Source of the DNA: Pseudeuparius sepicola
Taxonomy: Eukaryota > Arthropoda > Insecta > Coleoptera > Anthribidae
NCBI GenBank assembly: GCA_963920635.1
Contig: OY987305.1
Span: forward strand, 9,029,153-9,093,152
Length of the DNA: 64,000 bases
Direction of reading: 5' to 3'
The notes under the pieces are model-generated. The model did not search any database. It saw only the letters and a program-made list of their open reading frames with translations, and was not told where the DNA came from. Shown in pieces: positions 10,761 through 28,500 of the stretch (within the stretch, counting starts at the first letter, position 1; every line of letters starts with the position of its first letter). A program made the translations under genes and the position numbers.

Positions 10761-11192
10761 CCCACTTAAAGCCAAAGTAAATATTTTTTTAGAATACCGA
10801 AATCAGCCTTAAAAAACTTAGGAAACAAAGATTCTTTATTCTGCGATACCTAGGCGTATCCCAGTGTCGAATTACACCCTCTAATTTTCTCAATTGACTG
10901 AGACGCATTACACAAAACATCCTCTGCCATTAATTTTTTACCCAATTAACGCCTTAAATCTACAAGTGTTTGGAAAGAATGCGTAATTATCAAGATTTAT
11001 TCTAAATCAAGACTAACGGCCCCATTTTTCAGTTTCACGTTCCTTCCGAAATAAAACGTGGCAATTAAGTAAAAATAATTTATATTTCTTACAAATAAAT
11101 AATTTCCTCCCGGAATTTATTATGGCAGATGGGTAATATCCTAATTGTAAATCTATAAATAGGCAAATTATTTCCTCTAAACATCGTAGGGC
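10761..11192. other. 3' flank of the protease gene
   Basis: AT-rich, no open frame of note. On the minus strand an AATAAA (plus-strand TTTATT at 11116-11121), about 75 bp past the protease stop, is the likely polyadenylation signal. Confidence 0.4.
11116..11121 (-). terminator. Probable polyadenylation signal of the protease gene
   Basis: AATAAA on the minus strand, about 72 bp beyond the TGA stop, in AT-rich sequence. Confidence 0.45.
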
Positions 11193-16214
<5,022 letters not shown>

Positions 16215-16271
16215 GCTTTTGCGTGTATCGTATGGGGTACAACACACTGTATGACAGCAGTTCGTCTCGTA

Positions 16272-16304
16272 GTGTGACTGTTTTGTAAAGTTGCTCTTAT
16301 AAAA
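16272..16304 (-). promoter_or_regulatory. Candidate core promoter of the protease gene
   Basis: On the minus strand TTTTATAAGAG (about 16294-16304) is a TATA-like box. An ACAGTCACAC string, resembling an arthropod initiator, lies about 25 bases downstream (16272-16281) and 60 bases before the ATG. Spacing fits a TATA/Inr promoter; untested. Confidence 0.45.
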
Positions 16305-18342
16305 CGTGTCCAGTTGTGTTCCCCCTTCTCCTCTGTCCGAACCTCCGGAGGATCCAATTTGCAAGAAGTTGCCCAAAGAACGCCGATGCTGAGGGCTCAG
16401 TTATGACGTTAATAACATTCATTAAAGTTCTCATGGGTCCTGTTCGACGTTTTCTTGTTTTGAGGAATTATTTTAGTGAGTTTGTTAGGGTCTTTTTGTC
16501 ATTTTCCATATACAAAGACACGACACCAGGGAGTAACATTTTACAAGAAACACAGTGTCTCTAAGGTGCCCCAGAAGAGCAATATCTAGGGTGATCCAGA
16601 TTTATTCTGGAAAACTTCAACGGGTAATCCAGAAAATAATACTATATTTTGTGGATTTTGTGGCCTCATTTTTACTTTTTATTTTTACAACAGGTAAATA
16701 TTATATTCAACTAAAATTTGGTACCAACTTGCACTGATTTCCACAAATCCCAAAACTTTTGCCTCTACATTTTTTTCTCTCAAAAAATAAAAAAGTTATG
16801 GTGCGACTAGTTCACGCATGAACATCCTGTACGCCTCTGAAAACCATTTTAATGTAAATAATTCTCATCAAAAAAAAATATTCTTGTTATAGTGGCCGCA
16901 AAATTGTACCTATATCAAGTGACTAATTTTTCATTTTCCAATTGACACGAAGCAAACAAGTTTAACATATTTCGAGGACCCTTTATTTTTATTCCTTGTT
17001 CTTAAAATCATGGATCATATGTCAACTTCAAGTAGGTACTTTCCTTAACGAAATGGTTACCCGAATCCCGAAAATTACCTGTAATCAAAAAATTCAGTTT
17101 TGTAATAATAACTTATTATTAATAAGATTTTTATTTTATTTAATAGGTAGGTACACTCATTATTTTGTTTCTAACTTTTTTAAACTAGAAGCTGTATTCC
17201 TTTTCCTAAAGTGACGTAAAAGATTGACAAATTGGAAGTACGAACTTAGGTACCTACTTATTTTTTGTCAAAAAAAAACAATATATTTTCTTATTAGATG
17301 TTCCAAGAAAACCTATTACTGCACCTATTATAAATACTGTTATGATATCTATAAATGAGCATTGACTAATAATGCAGATTATTCTTTTGTTCTTGTTCAA
17401 AAAATGTGTATAAGTAAAAAAGTCGCTAGCGCATAATGTCAAAACTTCAAAAGGATTAAATTAAAAATTCTTGGGAGGGGCCAGTTATTAATTTGATTTT
17501 CTGGTTCTTAATTTAACAATGAGGTGTTTGATATTAATTTCGTATAGGTACGTATATATAGGTATATACGCACACACTATAATCCCCTTAGCACGCCTGG
17601 CCTGAAGTAACAAAAAATGTTTTCCACTATACAAAAACGACACATAAAAATATGACGGTGATAAACGTGAGATAATGCCTACCTATTTATTAACTTCAAA
17701 AACAACCATTTTTAAAAGATACAGGATAAATTTTTGACATGTAGTTCATAGCGGTTTTTTACACTGCCAGATTATTGAACTTTTGGCTGAACACTTGTAA
17801 ATCATCCAAATACTCCAGAGCAAATCCAGGGCAGAACTCACCCAAACACCCTGCACCACAAATTTTTTTCGTATATCAATTTCGATAGTTTAAATATTAG
17901 AAAGATATAATATGATAAATTTTGTTTGAATTCTTCGAGGCGGTAGACTACGAACCACTAGCTACAGCGAATTATGAGACGTTTATCTACGAAAATGACA
18001 GATCAAAAACATGTTTCGTCAAAACAACAACATGACAAGTCGGGTAAAAATCAAATTTCTTAAACAAGTATGAACACTATCAAAAATGTAAGAAAAGCAT
18101 AGGTACATTTTAATAAAATTAAAAGAATATGGAATTCATCAGCAAAATTCGCAATCACATTTGTGAGAAGACGGTTCTGTTTACTATAAAATTATGCTAA
18201 TTTGACAAATCAGAGATAACGTTTTAAAAATGAGGTGGGTTGATCCTTAATAAGTATAGTATTAAAGTTTTTTTCTCTCGGCTTTGATTAGGATGAATAG
18301 GTATTACGGACACATAAAATTTGATTGAGTTGTGTTTTTGTA
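16305..18342. other. Intergenic, nothing recognised
   Basis: AT-rich with TAGGTAGGTA-type filler. Short open frames here have no domain, no coding composition and no splice context. Confidence 0.5.
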
Positions 18343-18395
18343 CCTATACCAAAGTTTACAGAATAGAATATTATTCTGTAAACTTTGCCTATACC
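18343..18395. repeat. Micro-hairpin insertion 3 with 8-bp duplication
   Basis: CCTATACC at 18343-18350 and 18388-18395 brackets a 37-bp insert. Counting one base of the duplication, the arms are CAAAGTTTACAGAATA and TATTCTGTAAACTTTG, with a 6-nt loop. Confidence 0.85.
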
Positions 18396-20482
18396 TTCCT
18401 ATACCTGTCTGAATTAGGTAGGTAAGTATAAGGTATACCTACCTAAGTACAAAAAATAAATTTTATTTTCATCATAGGTAGTTAGGTAGGCAAGATCATT
18501 CCGTATACGAGTAGTAAGCAATAAAAAATCAAACGGGACCCCGTATTTTCGCATTACTCGAGGTGTGTGCTCAATTGTCTTATCATCATGGCTTATCAAA
18601 CTTCAATTTACTCATATGTACTTAATTAAAACATTTTTATATCTGTTGTATTTAACGTTTAACAAAATTGCAGATTTTTGTTTTGCAGAATCATAACAAG
18701 TGGCATACAGTGGCGTATCCAATAATAGCTGGATAGGGCAATAGTAAGTAAAATGTAACTATAGGTGTACCTAAATATACATAGTGGTAATTAATAACGG
18801 GAATCAATTCAGCAAAAAAGAACAGGAATTTTTCTCAAAAAAATCTGAGACAGGTCGATCATATATAATTATTGTTACCTAGTCAAATTTCAGCATGCCC
18901 AGGGGATTTTGTCACAAATCAACGGTATGGCTTGTGACAAACTTATCGAAAGACGAATTCGGCATGAAATGATTTTTGGCATCGTAAAGGTGTAAGCGGT
19001 GCGCATACCACACATATTTTTCCTCAAAATAACAGTAGGTGTAGTACGTTATTGTGACACAGGGACCGGAATGAAAAGCCAGGGTTCGTAAAAATCACTT
19101 TTTCTATCGCTGATGCTTTTTGCGATTCCCGATGCACATTTCCCGATTTCACCAGGCAAGGCGTAGATTTCTGGTTGAAAAAATTCTCCAGAAACTGTAC
19201 ATTTTCTGAATGAAGATGCTTCTCCTACGCTACGAAGGAGGAACATTTTTACTAATATTAGGCTACCCATTAAACGCGACGGTGTATAAACAGTTGCAAA
19301 AAATGCTGTACTCATATTCTGTGATTGATGGAGGAAGGTTCCTTCAATCAACGGTGATTGGCTATTATGATGACAGTGCAGTAGAAAAGATATTTATATA
19401 ATTATATATTTCTATATTGATATCTGTCTTGCCTAGTCATAATAAGTAATGGTCTTTAGTGCAAATTCAAAAACAATGTTTCCGGACAGTGGCGTAACCA
19501 GCTTTGGAGGCTTTAGCCCCTCCCAAGGATCTGCCGCGTGGTATTTATTTCTAAATAAAATTTATTTTAAAACAATAGTTTTGCTGTAAATATTATACTG
19601 AAGAATTTTTTTTAATAATTACCCCCCCCCCCCCCCCAACTTTACATTCTGTTTACTCATCCACTGTTTCCGGACAATGCTATGTATACAGGGTGGTGAA
19701 AATTTCGATGACCACCATTGAACATTGGTATCTCGGAAACTATGAAAGCTATGCTATACAACATGAGTGTCAAACTGCACAGAAGTTGCGCTATCATACC
19801 ATCTGCAATATTCTGTTATTAAATCTTGATTCATCTGTGATTTATACTCAAAAAGAGACAAAATTAGCTTTTCTCAAAACTTTGTATTTTCCCCATCGTT
19901 AAACGAATTTAATGCAACTTTGTAGTTTTAGGTTCTTGGTCGTGGCCAACTCGATGCCAATGTTAGAAATTTTCTATGTCTCCTAGATTTCAAGCAACCA
20001 CAGCGAGATACCATAAATAATGGTTGGCACAGATTACCCACCCTATAAGCACAGATTACCCACCTTTATAAGAAAAACATCTTTTCTACGACCGCATGCT
20101 TTTAAATAAAACATTAAAGCATTATTGATAGATATTTTTATTATACATTTAAACGATCTATAAAAAAAATTCTATATCAAGTACCTACCTAAATGTTTTT
20201 CTAATTAATTTTACCCACAAACAAGGGTGTCTTGTGAAAGAACTTTAAATAATGAGTTCCTATTTTAATTTTATTTATTGAATTTCTTCACCAGTTACCA
20301 GACCTGCGCACTATAATTACCTGGTCACTACTCGTCATCTGCAGCGTTGCCGAATTTCTGACAAGAAATTCCCAATATGACGGATCACAGAAAAAAAATC
20401 TTTTGGATTTTAGCTTCTTTTGTCCATATAATATTAATTTATACCCACATTACAAACCACAATCACATATAGGTAGGTACGC
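18396..20482. other. Intergenic with transposon ends
   Basis: CAGTGGCGTA strings at about 18711 and 19485 recur elsewhere in the window (about 36655) and resemble terminal sequences of a DNA-transposon family. At 19687-19745 a TATACAGGGTGG start with TATCTCGGAAACTA resembles the left end of the Tc1/mariner relic at 27931. A C16 tract is at 19622-19637. No gene recognised. Confidence 0.4.
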
Positions 20483-20941
20483 GGTGTTCGGCGAAAAACG
20501 CTCAATATCATCGGGCCACCGAATCCTAGGGTTGCATTTTTTTCAAAATAAAAGATAATACATCCTTTATTTTGTGGTATTCTTGCATCTTTTTTTTGTA
20601 TAAAATCTTCCCAAAAAATGTGACCTTTTTAGTATCAAAACGGCACCCTAATCGAGATTTGTGCTCAATCCCAGAGACATTTCACATTTTTTATTGAATA
20701 TTTAAATTAGATTTTTGCTATGCCCGCTAAAGTGTACTTGATCCGTGATTCAAAATTTCGTAAAATAAATAGCTTCCTTTATTTCAAAAAGTTTTGAAAA
20801 ACAGTATTTTTGCCGTTTTGTCACTAAAAATATTTTAGGTCGTTTTCAATGAGTTAAACCCTTGTTTATGGGTCTCATAAACAAGGGTTAAACGAGCAGA
20901 CATTTTCACCCTAGGATTTTGCGCATTTTTCGATGAACACC
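20483..20941. mobile_element. Small inverted-repeat element (MITE-like)
   Basis: Left end GGTGTTCGGCGAAAAACGC, right end GCGCATTTTTCGATGAACACC; a second inverted block is CCTAGGGTTGC against the CACCCTAGGATTTTGCG string. No coding sequence. A micro-hairpin insertion lies near its right end. Confidence 0.6.
20853..20893. repeat. Micro-hairpin insertion 4 with 7-bp duplication
   Basis: GTTAAAC at 20853-20859 and 20887-20893 brackets a 27-bp insert with arms CCTTGTTTATG and CATAAACAAGG and loop GGTCT. Its arm is shared with insertions 1 and 10. Confidence 0.85.
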
Positions 20942-21323
20942 AAAAGATAGGTATTTACCTACCTATATGAACTTTTGTCAAGATTTCAAAATCTAATGCT
21001 GTTTGGACAAGTAACAATCAAAATTTTAGAATAGATTTCGTAGCAACGAATTATAAAAATGAACACCCTAGGACTATTGATTTTCCCGCGCCTAGAGCTG
21101 GACAAGCCATAAATAGAATAAACACAAGCTGCTACCTTTTTATTCACTACTGCTAATCTATTAGCTATACCTAATCTAAAGCAGCTGTATTTCGGGACAC
21201 AATGGCCTTCTTACATATTGGAGGAATGTGTGTGCCTTATTTTTTCTTAACTTTCGGTTTCATGTTTGAAGCTCGATAGGGGCACGTTTTGGCCCAACAA
21301 ATAATTTTATTGGCACCCGTGCA

Positions 21324-21967
21324 ATGCGTTTTCTTTTTATTATTAATTAGTGGCAAACGATATTCCAGTGATATTTGGTACACATAATAAGGGGTTTGAG
21401 TACTTGCTGCCCATTTTAAACTTTTCAATTAGTTAATTGGCGGAGATCCGGGTATTATTAATAATATAATATTTATTAATAAGATCAATATCAATAATAA
21501 TAATATTTATTATTAATAATAATAATGATTATTAATAATAATAATTATTATTTATTATTATTTATTAATTATTATTATTATTGATGTGAGTTCATTATGT
21601 AAGATTTTTAAATAATTTATTTAAGTGATTATTATTGCTTTACCAACTATTAGGTAATTCGTGTAACAATAGCAACTAGATGACATTTTACTCGAAAACT
21701 GTAAGAGATACGAGAGAAACGCAAGATACGTAATTTGCTTAGAATTAATTTTTACGTTAGATAAGATTAAAATATTCAATGCTTTACAGGCATGTATTAT
21801 TTATTTTTGCGAAATTTTGGTACTCTTTACCCGGATCTCCGCCAATGAACTAATTGAAAAGTTTAAAATGGGCACAAAGTAAAGTACTCAAACCCCTTAT
21901 TATCTGTACCAAATATCACTGGAATATCGTTTGCCACTAATTAATACCTAATAAAAAGAAAACGCAT
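21324..21967. repeat. Foldback: inverted arms around a TTA/TAA-rich core
   Basis: Arms of about 130 bp (21324-21453 and 21829-21967) are near-exact inverted copies; both contain the GGCGGAGATCCGGGT string or its complement and AATTAGTGGCAAACGATATT. The core holds a TTA/TAA/AATAAT-rich microsatellite at about 21455-21595. Confidence 0.8.
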
Positions 21968-22239
21968 AAAATTTTATTTTTTCAACACCCTCTGTTTCGA
22001 AAACGAAGCGGCATCCGAAAAAATTTTATACCACATTTTCGTCTTAAAATTAGGCGAAAATTCACCTCCTTCCTTTTGTCAGAGAGGTGAGGAAACACCT
22101 TGTATATTGCCCTAAAGTTCAAAATACATAGTTTATAGTTTAGCTTTTAGCGTTTAGCTAGCCACAATAATCCAGCTGTATGCGCCTACGATAATAATAA
22201 AACAGCGTTTACAAAGTAGGCTAAACACACATGTATTGC

Positions 22240-22517
22240 CCAAAATGGCAACGTAGCATGAAACGTAGCTGTCATTTTGTTGGCCATTGTTTGACAACAA
22301 AAGAAAGCGAAGGCGAAGGTGCTCCAATTCGCGGAGAAATTCGCATTTGCGTCGCGCAAAAAATCCCATCAAAAAACGTCGTTTTTTAATTTGCTTTAGT
22401 TGAACCGACTCCATTCCGAAGCCCCAACCTTTGGTAAGCGATCGCACCGCCCGCGTCGGTATAAAATGGTGGAATCTGCCCGCTGCTAGCTAACTGCTTT
22501 CTTGTTCGTTTTTTTAG
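22240..22517 (+). promoter_or_regulatory. PAIP2 upstream region: probable 5' UTR exon and short intron
   Basis: The composition turns CpG-richer just before the gene. CCTTTG|GTAAGC at 22433/22434 is a good donor and the T-run ending TTTTTTTAG at 22517 a good acceptor, giving an 84-bp intron in the 5' UTR just before the ATG. Alternatively, the TATAAAA at 22462 is a TATA box and the CTTTCTTG region is the start site. The sequence alone does not decide. Confidence 0.45.
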
Positions 22518-22520
22518 GCT

Positions 22521-25500
22521 ATGAAAATGCCAGGGAATAACTCTACGGACGTGAACGGTTTGTACGAATTCGAGGACAGCCCTTTGGCGCTCAGCAACGA
22601 CGAAATTGATAACAACGGGCTCGAAGAGTTTAACGCGCCCTCGGATAATGACTTCTCCGAATACTTATGGATGGAGAACGAGGAGGAGTTTGACAAAGAG
22701 GTAAGGCAGCCACCTCAAATATGTTGTTGTGCACTTTCGGTAAACGTGTACCTACGTGTTTTTGAAGGTTTTGCAGAGATTAGAGGAGGAAGCACTGATG
22801 GAGGAGTGCATGGAGGCCTTCATGAATGATGACAACCCGACCTCGACTGGCAATCTGTAAGTAGACCATATCCAATATTTTATAATAAAATCCTTGACAG
22901 ACTACCTATTCAAAATCAAAGGTGGAGTCAAATTAAAAATACATATGGTTGAAAATAAAAAATACCTTTGTGATACTTTTGACTCAACATAAAACCTTAA
23001 TTAAAATTGCTTTTAACCAATATTTTACATTCCAAATATGTTATTCCTTCGATCCCTGGTTATTATTTTATTAGCAATTAAATGTGAGTTTACATACTTA
23101 CCTACTTTTTCAAAATTGTTTTGAGAGCCCCTAATTTCAAGTCGTGTTGTTTCTGTTGGCCCGATTTTGATGTGATTCCTGCATGTCTAGTTGTAAAATC
23201 ATTTGCAGCAAACTTAACACGATGGTTTGGAACTCTAACCCATTCAGGACGGTTGACGTACCGGTACTATTTTGAAAGGGAACTTGAGGGCGGGGTGCCG
23301 TACATGTACTACATTCTATGCAATAGCTTCAGACGGCTGGCGTACGCATTTTAGAACTAATTGTATTTTGCCGGCTGGGTGCCGTACATATACTACGCTA
23401 TTACTCAAAACTTAACCGAATGCCGTACATGTACGTCAGAAATATTGTCTAAGAAAGACTGACGCCGTACGGGTATGGCAATCGTAAAAACGATTAGGTA
23501 GCAGAACGGCTGACGTACAGGTACGGCATTTTGTTCTTTGCGTCTCAACAATAAGCATATGCAAATTATATTATGACTTTATTGTAAAGGAAACTGTGAA
23601 ATGAAATGAATACAGAAATTAAAAAAGTTTTGATACCTAAGAAATAAGAAAAATGAATAAGCGAAAACTAATAAACTAATATAACAAAGTTTCACATTAA
23701 AAATTTTTAATAGTGTCAAATTTTCAAAAAATGGGTACGCACATAAACGTAGAGAGGTTAACCAAAGAGGCAACAGACTGACTGACCAACGTTCTGCGTA
23801 CCAAGGTCAGGTGACGTAATAGTACGACAGCCGTCCCCCACCTTAACTAAATGTTAATCAAGAGTGGCATTAATCGAGGCATTAATTTATACATGTGCCT
23901 ATGGATATTTTTTTTACGAGAAAATTAATGAATTTTGAATTTTGTAATTTTACACATTACATTAAGCACAAATTGCTTTTTGCTTGAAAAAATTGGAGTA
24001 AATTACATATATGAAGTTTGAAAATTTTAGATCTGTGTTAATTGAAAATGTGTAGCAAAAAAAAATATTTAAAATAAAAAAAAATGAAAAATAGAGGGAA
24101 CTACAATTTATTTCACAAAAGTGTGAACAATTACAGTAATAAAGTAAAAAACAATTTTGAATTTTGTAATTTTACAGATGATATTAACACGTTCACTGCA
24201 GCGTCAATTTTGTGAGCCTTTCTCAAAGTGAACATACCAGACAAATATGTCCGGTATACGGTAATTCCATTGTGGTGGTACACATGACATCAATTTTGCG
24301 TAGTATTTCCCTATTTCTAATAAAAAATTGTTGGTTTCACATTGATATTCGACCTAAGGAAAGTGTCATCCGTTACTGTTTTAAATCGCCAGAAGCTGAA
24401 TAAAAAACAAACCAAAATATATCTACAAGGAAAAAAACCTTTATTTTTTCATAATCACAAATAGTGGCAAAAAAACCAAAAACAACAGAAATCTAAAATA
24501 TAGATATCATTTTACTATGAGAAGACATCTTCACACTTGCACGTGGTCCCAAATAAATGCTCGCCAACACACACAATGAAAATGCTGTTACAAGACAATT
24601 CGGACAAATTCCGGTATTGCAGTGTTAAATTTTTTTATCTGGGGCGATACCAGACAGTTATGTCCGGTACATACTATCCAACCTAAATAAATTTGTCTTT
24701 TTACGCTCTTCAAGTAGTTATCTGTAACACGTGTGGCAGATTATTAGTTTAGAAGATACGGCTTTCGCCGCAATGGAATAGATGGCTTGACTGGCACCCG
24801 TGGTAATGTAATCACCGATACCGGACAAATCTGACTTGTATGGCAGTGAACGTGTTAAGCACAACTTGCGTTTTGCTTGTAAAAATTAGAGTTAATCATT
24901 AAATTAGTGATGGGTTTACCCCGGGATTTTTAAAAACTATTCCTCCCAGCCTGAAACCTCCCATCCGCCATTTTATGTAGCTGTCAATGCTCCCGGAGCT
25001 TTGTAAAAACTCCTGGGATTTTTTTCAAAAAAACCCGGGAGTTTTCAGAATAATGATTCATCATTCTAACTGTATTCCTTACATTTAAGTAAGTACCTAC
25101 ACTTACGCCTACTAAATTATTTAACGAGAAAACTGTTTGATCGAGCAATATAAATCTCACATTATCTTAGGCCCTGTACCAAATTTTAAAACAATCGACA
25201 CACTTTTAATTTTTTCAAGTTTTTTCCATTTTAAGGTTTTTTAAATCAAAATCGAAGTATGCCGTGTGAACCATGATACACAGATAACGGTATGCCAGCT
25301 AGGAGAACGAAAATTAAACTCTTCTGTGCATCTACGTTACTTCGACAAAAGCGCGGCCAACTTAAAAAAAATAGTCCTGAAATTAGTCTCACTGGCATAC
25401 GTCAGTTATCAATTTCGCGTCAAGTTAAATCTAAAAACAGAATGTAGGCACCTTGAGACACCTTGGTGTATATGTGGTTGCCTAGCTCACTATAAAATTA

Positions 25501-28500
25501 GTCAAATTTCCGTTTAAAAATAAAAGTTAGCCATGATTTTGTCGAATAAGCGTCACCGTTGACGTCACAGCATCTGCGCGCGGGCATACCGTTTTCCCGT
25601 GTATCGTGGTGTGAACTACAATGTTCACATCTTCAGACACGCAAACACTAGAAAACCAAAACTTTAGAAAATGAACACCCAACACTCCAAAATTACCTTT
25701 TGTTACACTAGCGAGAGTTGTCAAACACGTTAAAATACTTTGTTAAAAAATATCTTTAAAGCTACACCAGCCATCCAAAAAATCTTTCAACTTTTGTCGA
25801 TCACAAATAATTTTAAGAAACTACTAAATTTTTCATTTGTGACATCAGGACGGGTTTTAACGGTTTTTCACTTAAAAAATCATTAAAAAAACTAGGCCAC
25901 TAATTTAAAAAACACAACCGGACAACATTACTATAATAATTCGACCTATAGATTTTATAGAGATGCATCTTTTAAAAAATATAGACAGGCCAATTCAACT
26001 GCGTAAAGGTAATGATTAAGGAATTTTAGTTGTAATAATAATTAAACTACCACTGTAGTAATTCAACTTTAGAAGTAGTTCAATTACTTTAAAGTAGTTC
26101 AATTATTTCTGAAGTAGTTCAATTATTTCTGAAGTAGTTCACTTTCCTCATGGTAATTGAATTATAGTATGCAGAATAAATTACTTTTGGAAAGTAATTG
26201 GTAATTGAACTACTTTTGTCAAAATAAGAGTAATTGGTAATTTTTTTCCAACTACTTTTCAAAGTAATTAGTAATTATTGTAATTGAACTACTTTTTAAA
26301 AGTAATTGCGACAGCTCTGATCCATATCCACGAGAAAATTTGAAAGTATCCGGTATTTGTATACTATTTGAAGTCCCGCGAATACAATTCCCCACATGGC
26401 GTATACGCATAATAATCGTGTTTAGGGATTTATTTTTTAGTTCGCTGTTACTTTCCGCAAAGATTTATTCAACCTAGATATTCACTAATATTTAGAGACA
26501 GAAGCTTCAAGTGGGGTCCACTGAAGTTATTTAATTGTAACGATAAGTGATAAAATATATTTCTTAACTTAAGTAACGTTTATTATCCCCATTATCCCCC
26601 CCTCTCCAGTTGAAGCCTGTCTGAATATCTAGGTTGAATAAATCTTTACTTTTAGGTATTATTTTTCTATTACTTACCTTTTTAAAAAGCCATAAACGTT
26701 AATCTTTCTGAATATTATTGATATTTTTTGGTTAATACTGTTTTTACAAATTATTAAATTAGAGTATCCATGTCTTATATCTGTAAGATTGTATTCGGAT
26801 ACATATATTTGAATACTTATATACAAAGTATCCGTATTCTGGGATTCAGTATTCGAATACAATCGAAGTATCCGTATCTGGTACTAGAATACATTTTATG
26901 AGTATCCGGACCCAGCTCTGCTATAAATACAGAAAAAGAAATGAACTACCTTCCCTTTTCAAGTTATATTTTCTGTCTACACGTACTTTACCTGCTCACA
27001 AGGCGTGACTAGAATATATGTGCAATGCGTATGTTTATTCACATCTCTATTGCATACTATAATTATAAATATGTACATTGAGTAAAGGAAAATGATATGT
27101 ATTGACTCATAAACTACTTTTCTCTCAAAACGTAAAAATTACAAAAATTTTCAATAACACTTTATAAAAAAAAAACAGTCTTTGAGCGGCACTCACAGCT
27201 AGTAGAAAGAGACAGGAGCAGAGGGGTATAGAAAACAATCATAGAGCAAGTTTCAGACAACTGCATCCTGAAAGCCAAATTATTTTGATGCTTGGAGCAA
27301 ATTTACCCATCCCTAGGCGAGATGTAAACAAACCAAACATCATCGTGTTCAGCGCCAGTAAAACAAGGACAGATATTAAAAAACCGACCAATAAAGTATC
27401 ATTTTACATGTCAGCCTCATTGCGAAATTGTTATCTATAACAACACAATCTTTCAGTATACGTATTTTGGCCTGGAATATTAATATTATTTCTATGTAAG
27501 GCTGCATGTGATGCACCAGCTTGGTAGTTTCTCCAAGGTGCACCGTGGCATATCGTGCTTGGTCAAGGAAGAGCGATCGTTCCAATCAAGCAACAGTACA
27601 CGTGGTCGGCTCATGGATGGGCGATTCCCTTTTTAGTTATTTTACCTAATAAAACTTTTTTTTCAATTTCAAAAAAATATGTACCTCGGCACTGAAGTTT
27701 CTTTTTATGACTCGTGGTTTATTTGCCTTAGGCCTCTGCAACTAAACTCCACACGAGTCATAAAAAGTTGAACTTCAGTGCCTTGGTACATAAATGACCA
27801 TCATGTACGAAGGCATTGAAGTTAAACTTTTTATGACTAGTGTAGTATTTAGTTGCCGAAGCCTCTGGCCGAGGCGAATAACAAATAAACCACATGAGTC
27901 ATAAAAAGAACTTCAGTCCCAAGGACATATTATACAGGGTGAGTATTTTTCGATGCCCACTATGGGGATCTCGGAAACTAGCAGAGCTAGAACAAAGGTT
28001 AAATGGGGAAAGAATTGCAGTTTTGAATGCTCAATCTAATGCCCCTTTTGGATTTTTAAAAAAGTTCATGGCTCACTAGATATTTTGAAAAGAGTGATTT
28101 TTGCTATTTCATCAGATCTCTGTAGCTCCGTTATTCTGATTATACAGAAAAACTGTAGAGACAAAAATTGTAGATAATTTTGGGCTTAATAAGATAATCT
28201 AATCCAATTTTTAATGTTGTTTGTGATTTTTGAGATATGACATAAACTTTTGTTTTTTTAAATGTGAATCACAGTTGGCTGTGGCCTTATCAAATCGGCC
28301 ATTTTTTTAACTTTCCAAAGATATAATACTCGGCATAGTTATTATAAAAAATAAAAGATCTATGGCTAATTTTCTGTTTTTTTTTTTATTTTCACATAAT
28401 CAGCCATGGAATATTTACATAATTACGTTCTATTTTATAACTGGACATACTTCAAACAACTCTAATATTTTGTTTTTAGCTGGTAACAAAATGTGTAACA

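Noticed and set aside
18415..18453. TTAGGTAGGTA ... TACCTACCTAA palindrome as a micro-hairpin insertion
   Set aside because: No target duplication, and TAGGTAGGTA is common filler throughout the window.
19049..19401. Overlapping open frames on both strands as a gene
   Set aside because: No domain, no homology recognised, no splice or polyadenylation context; AT-rich intergenic sequence.
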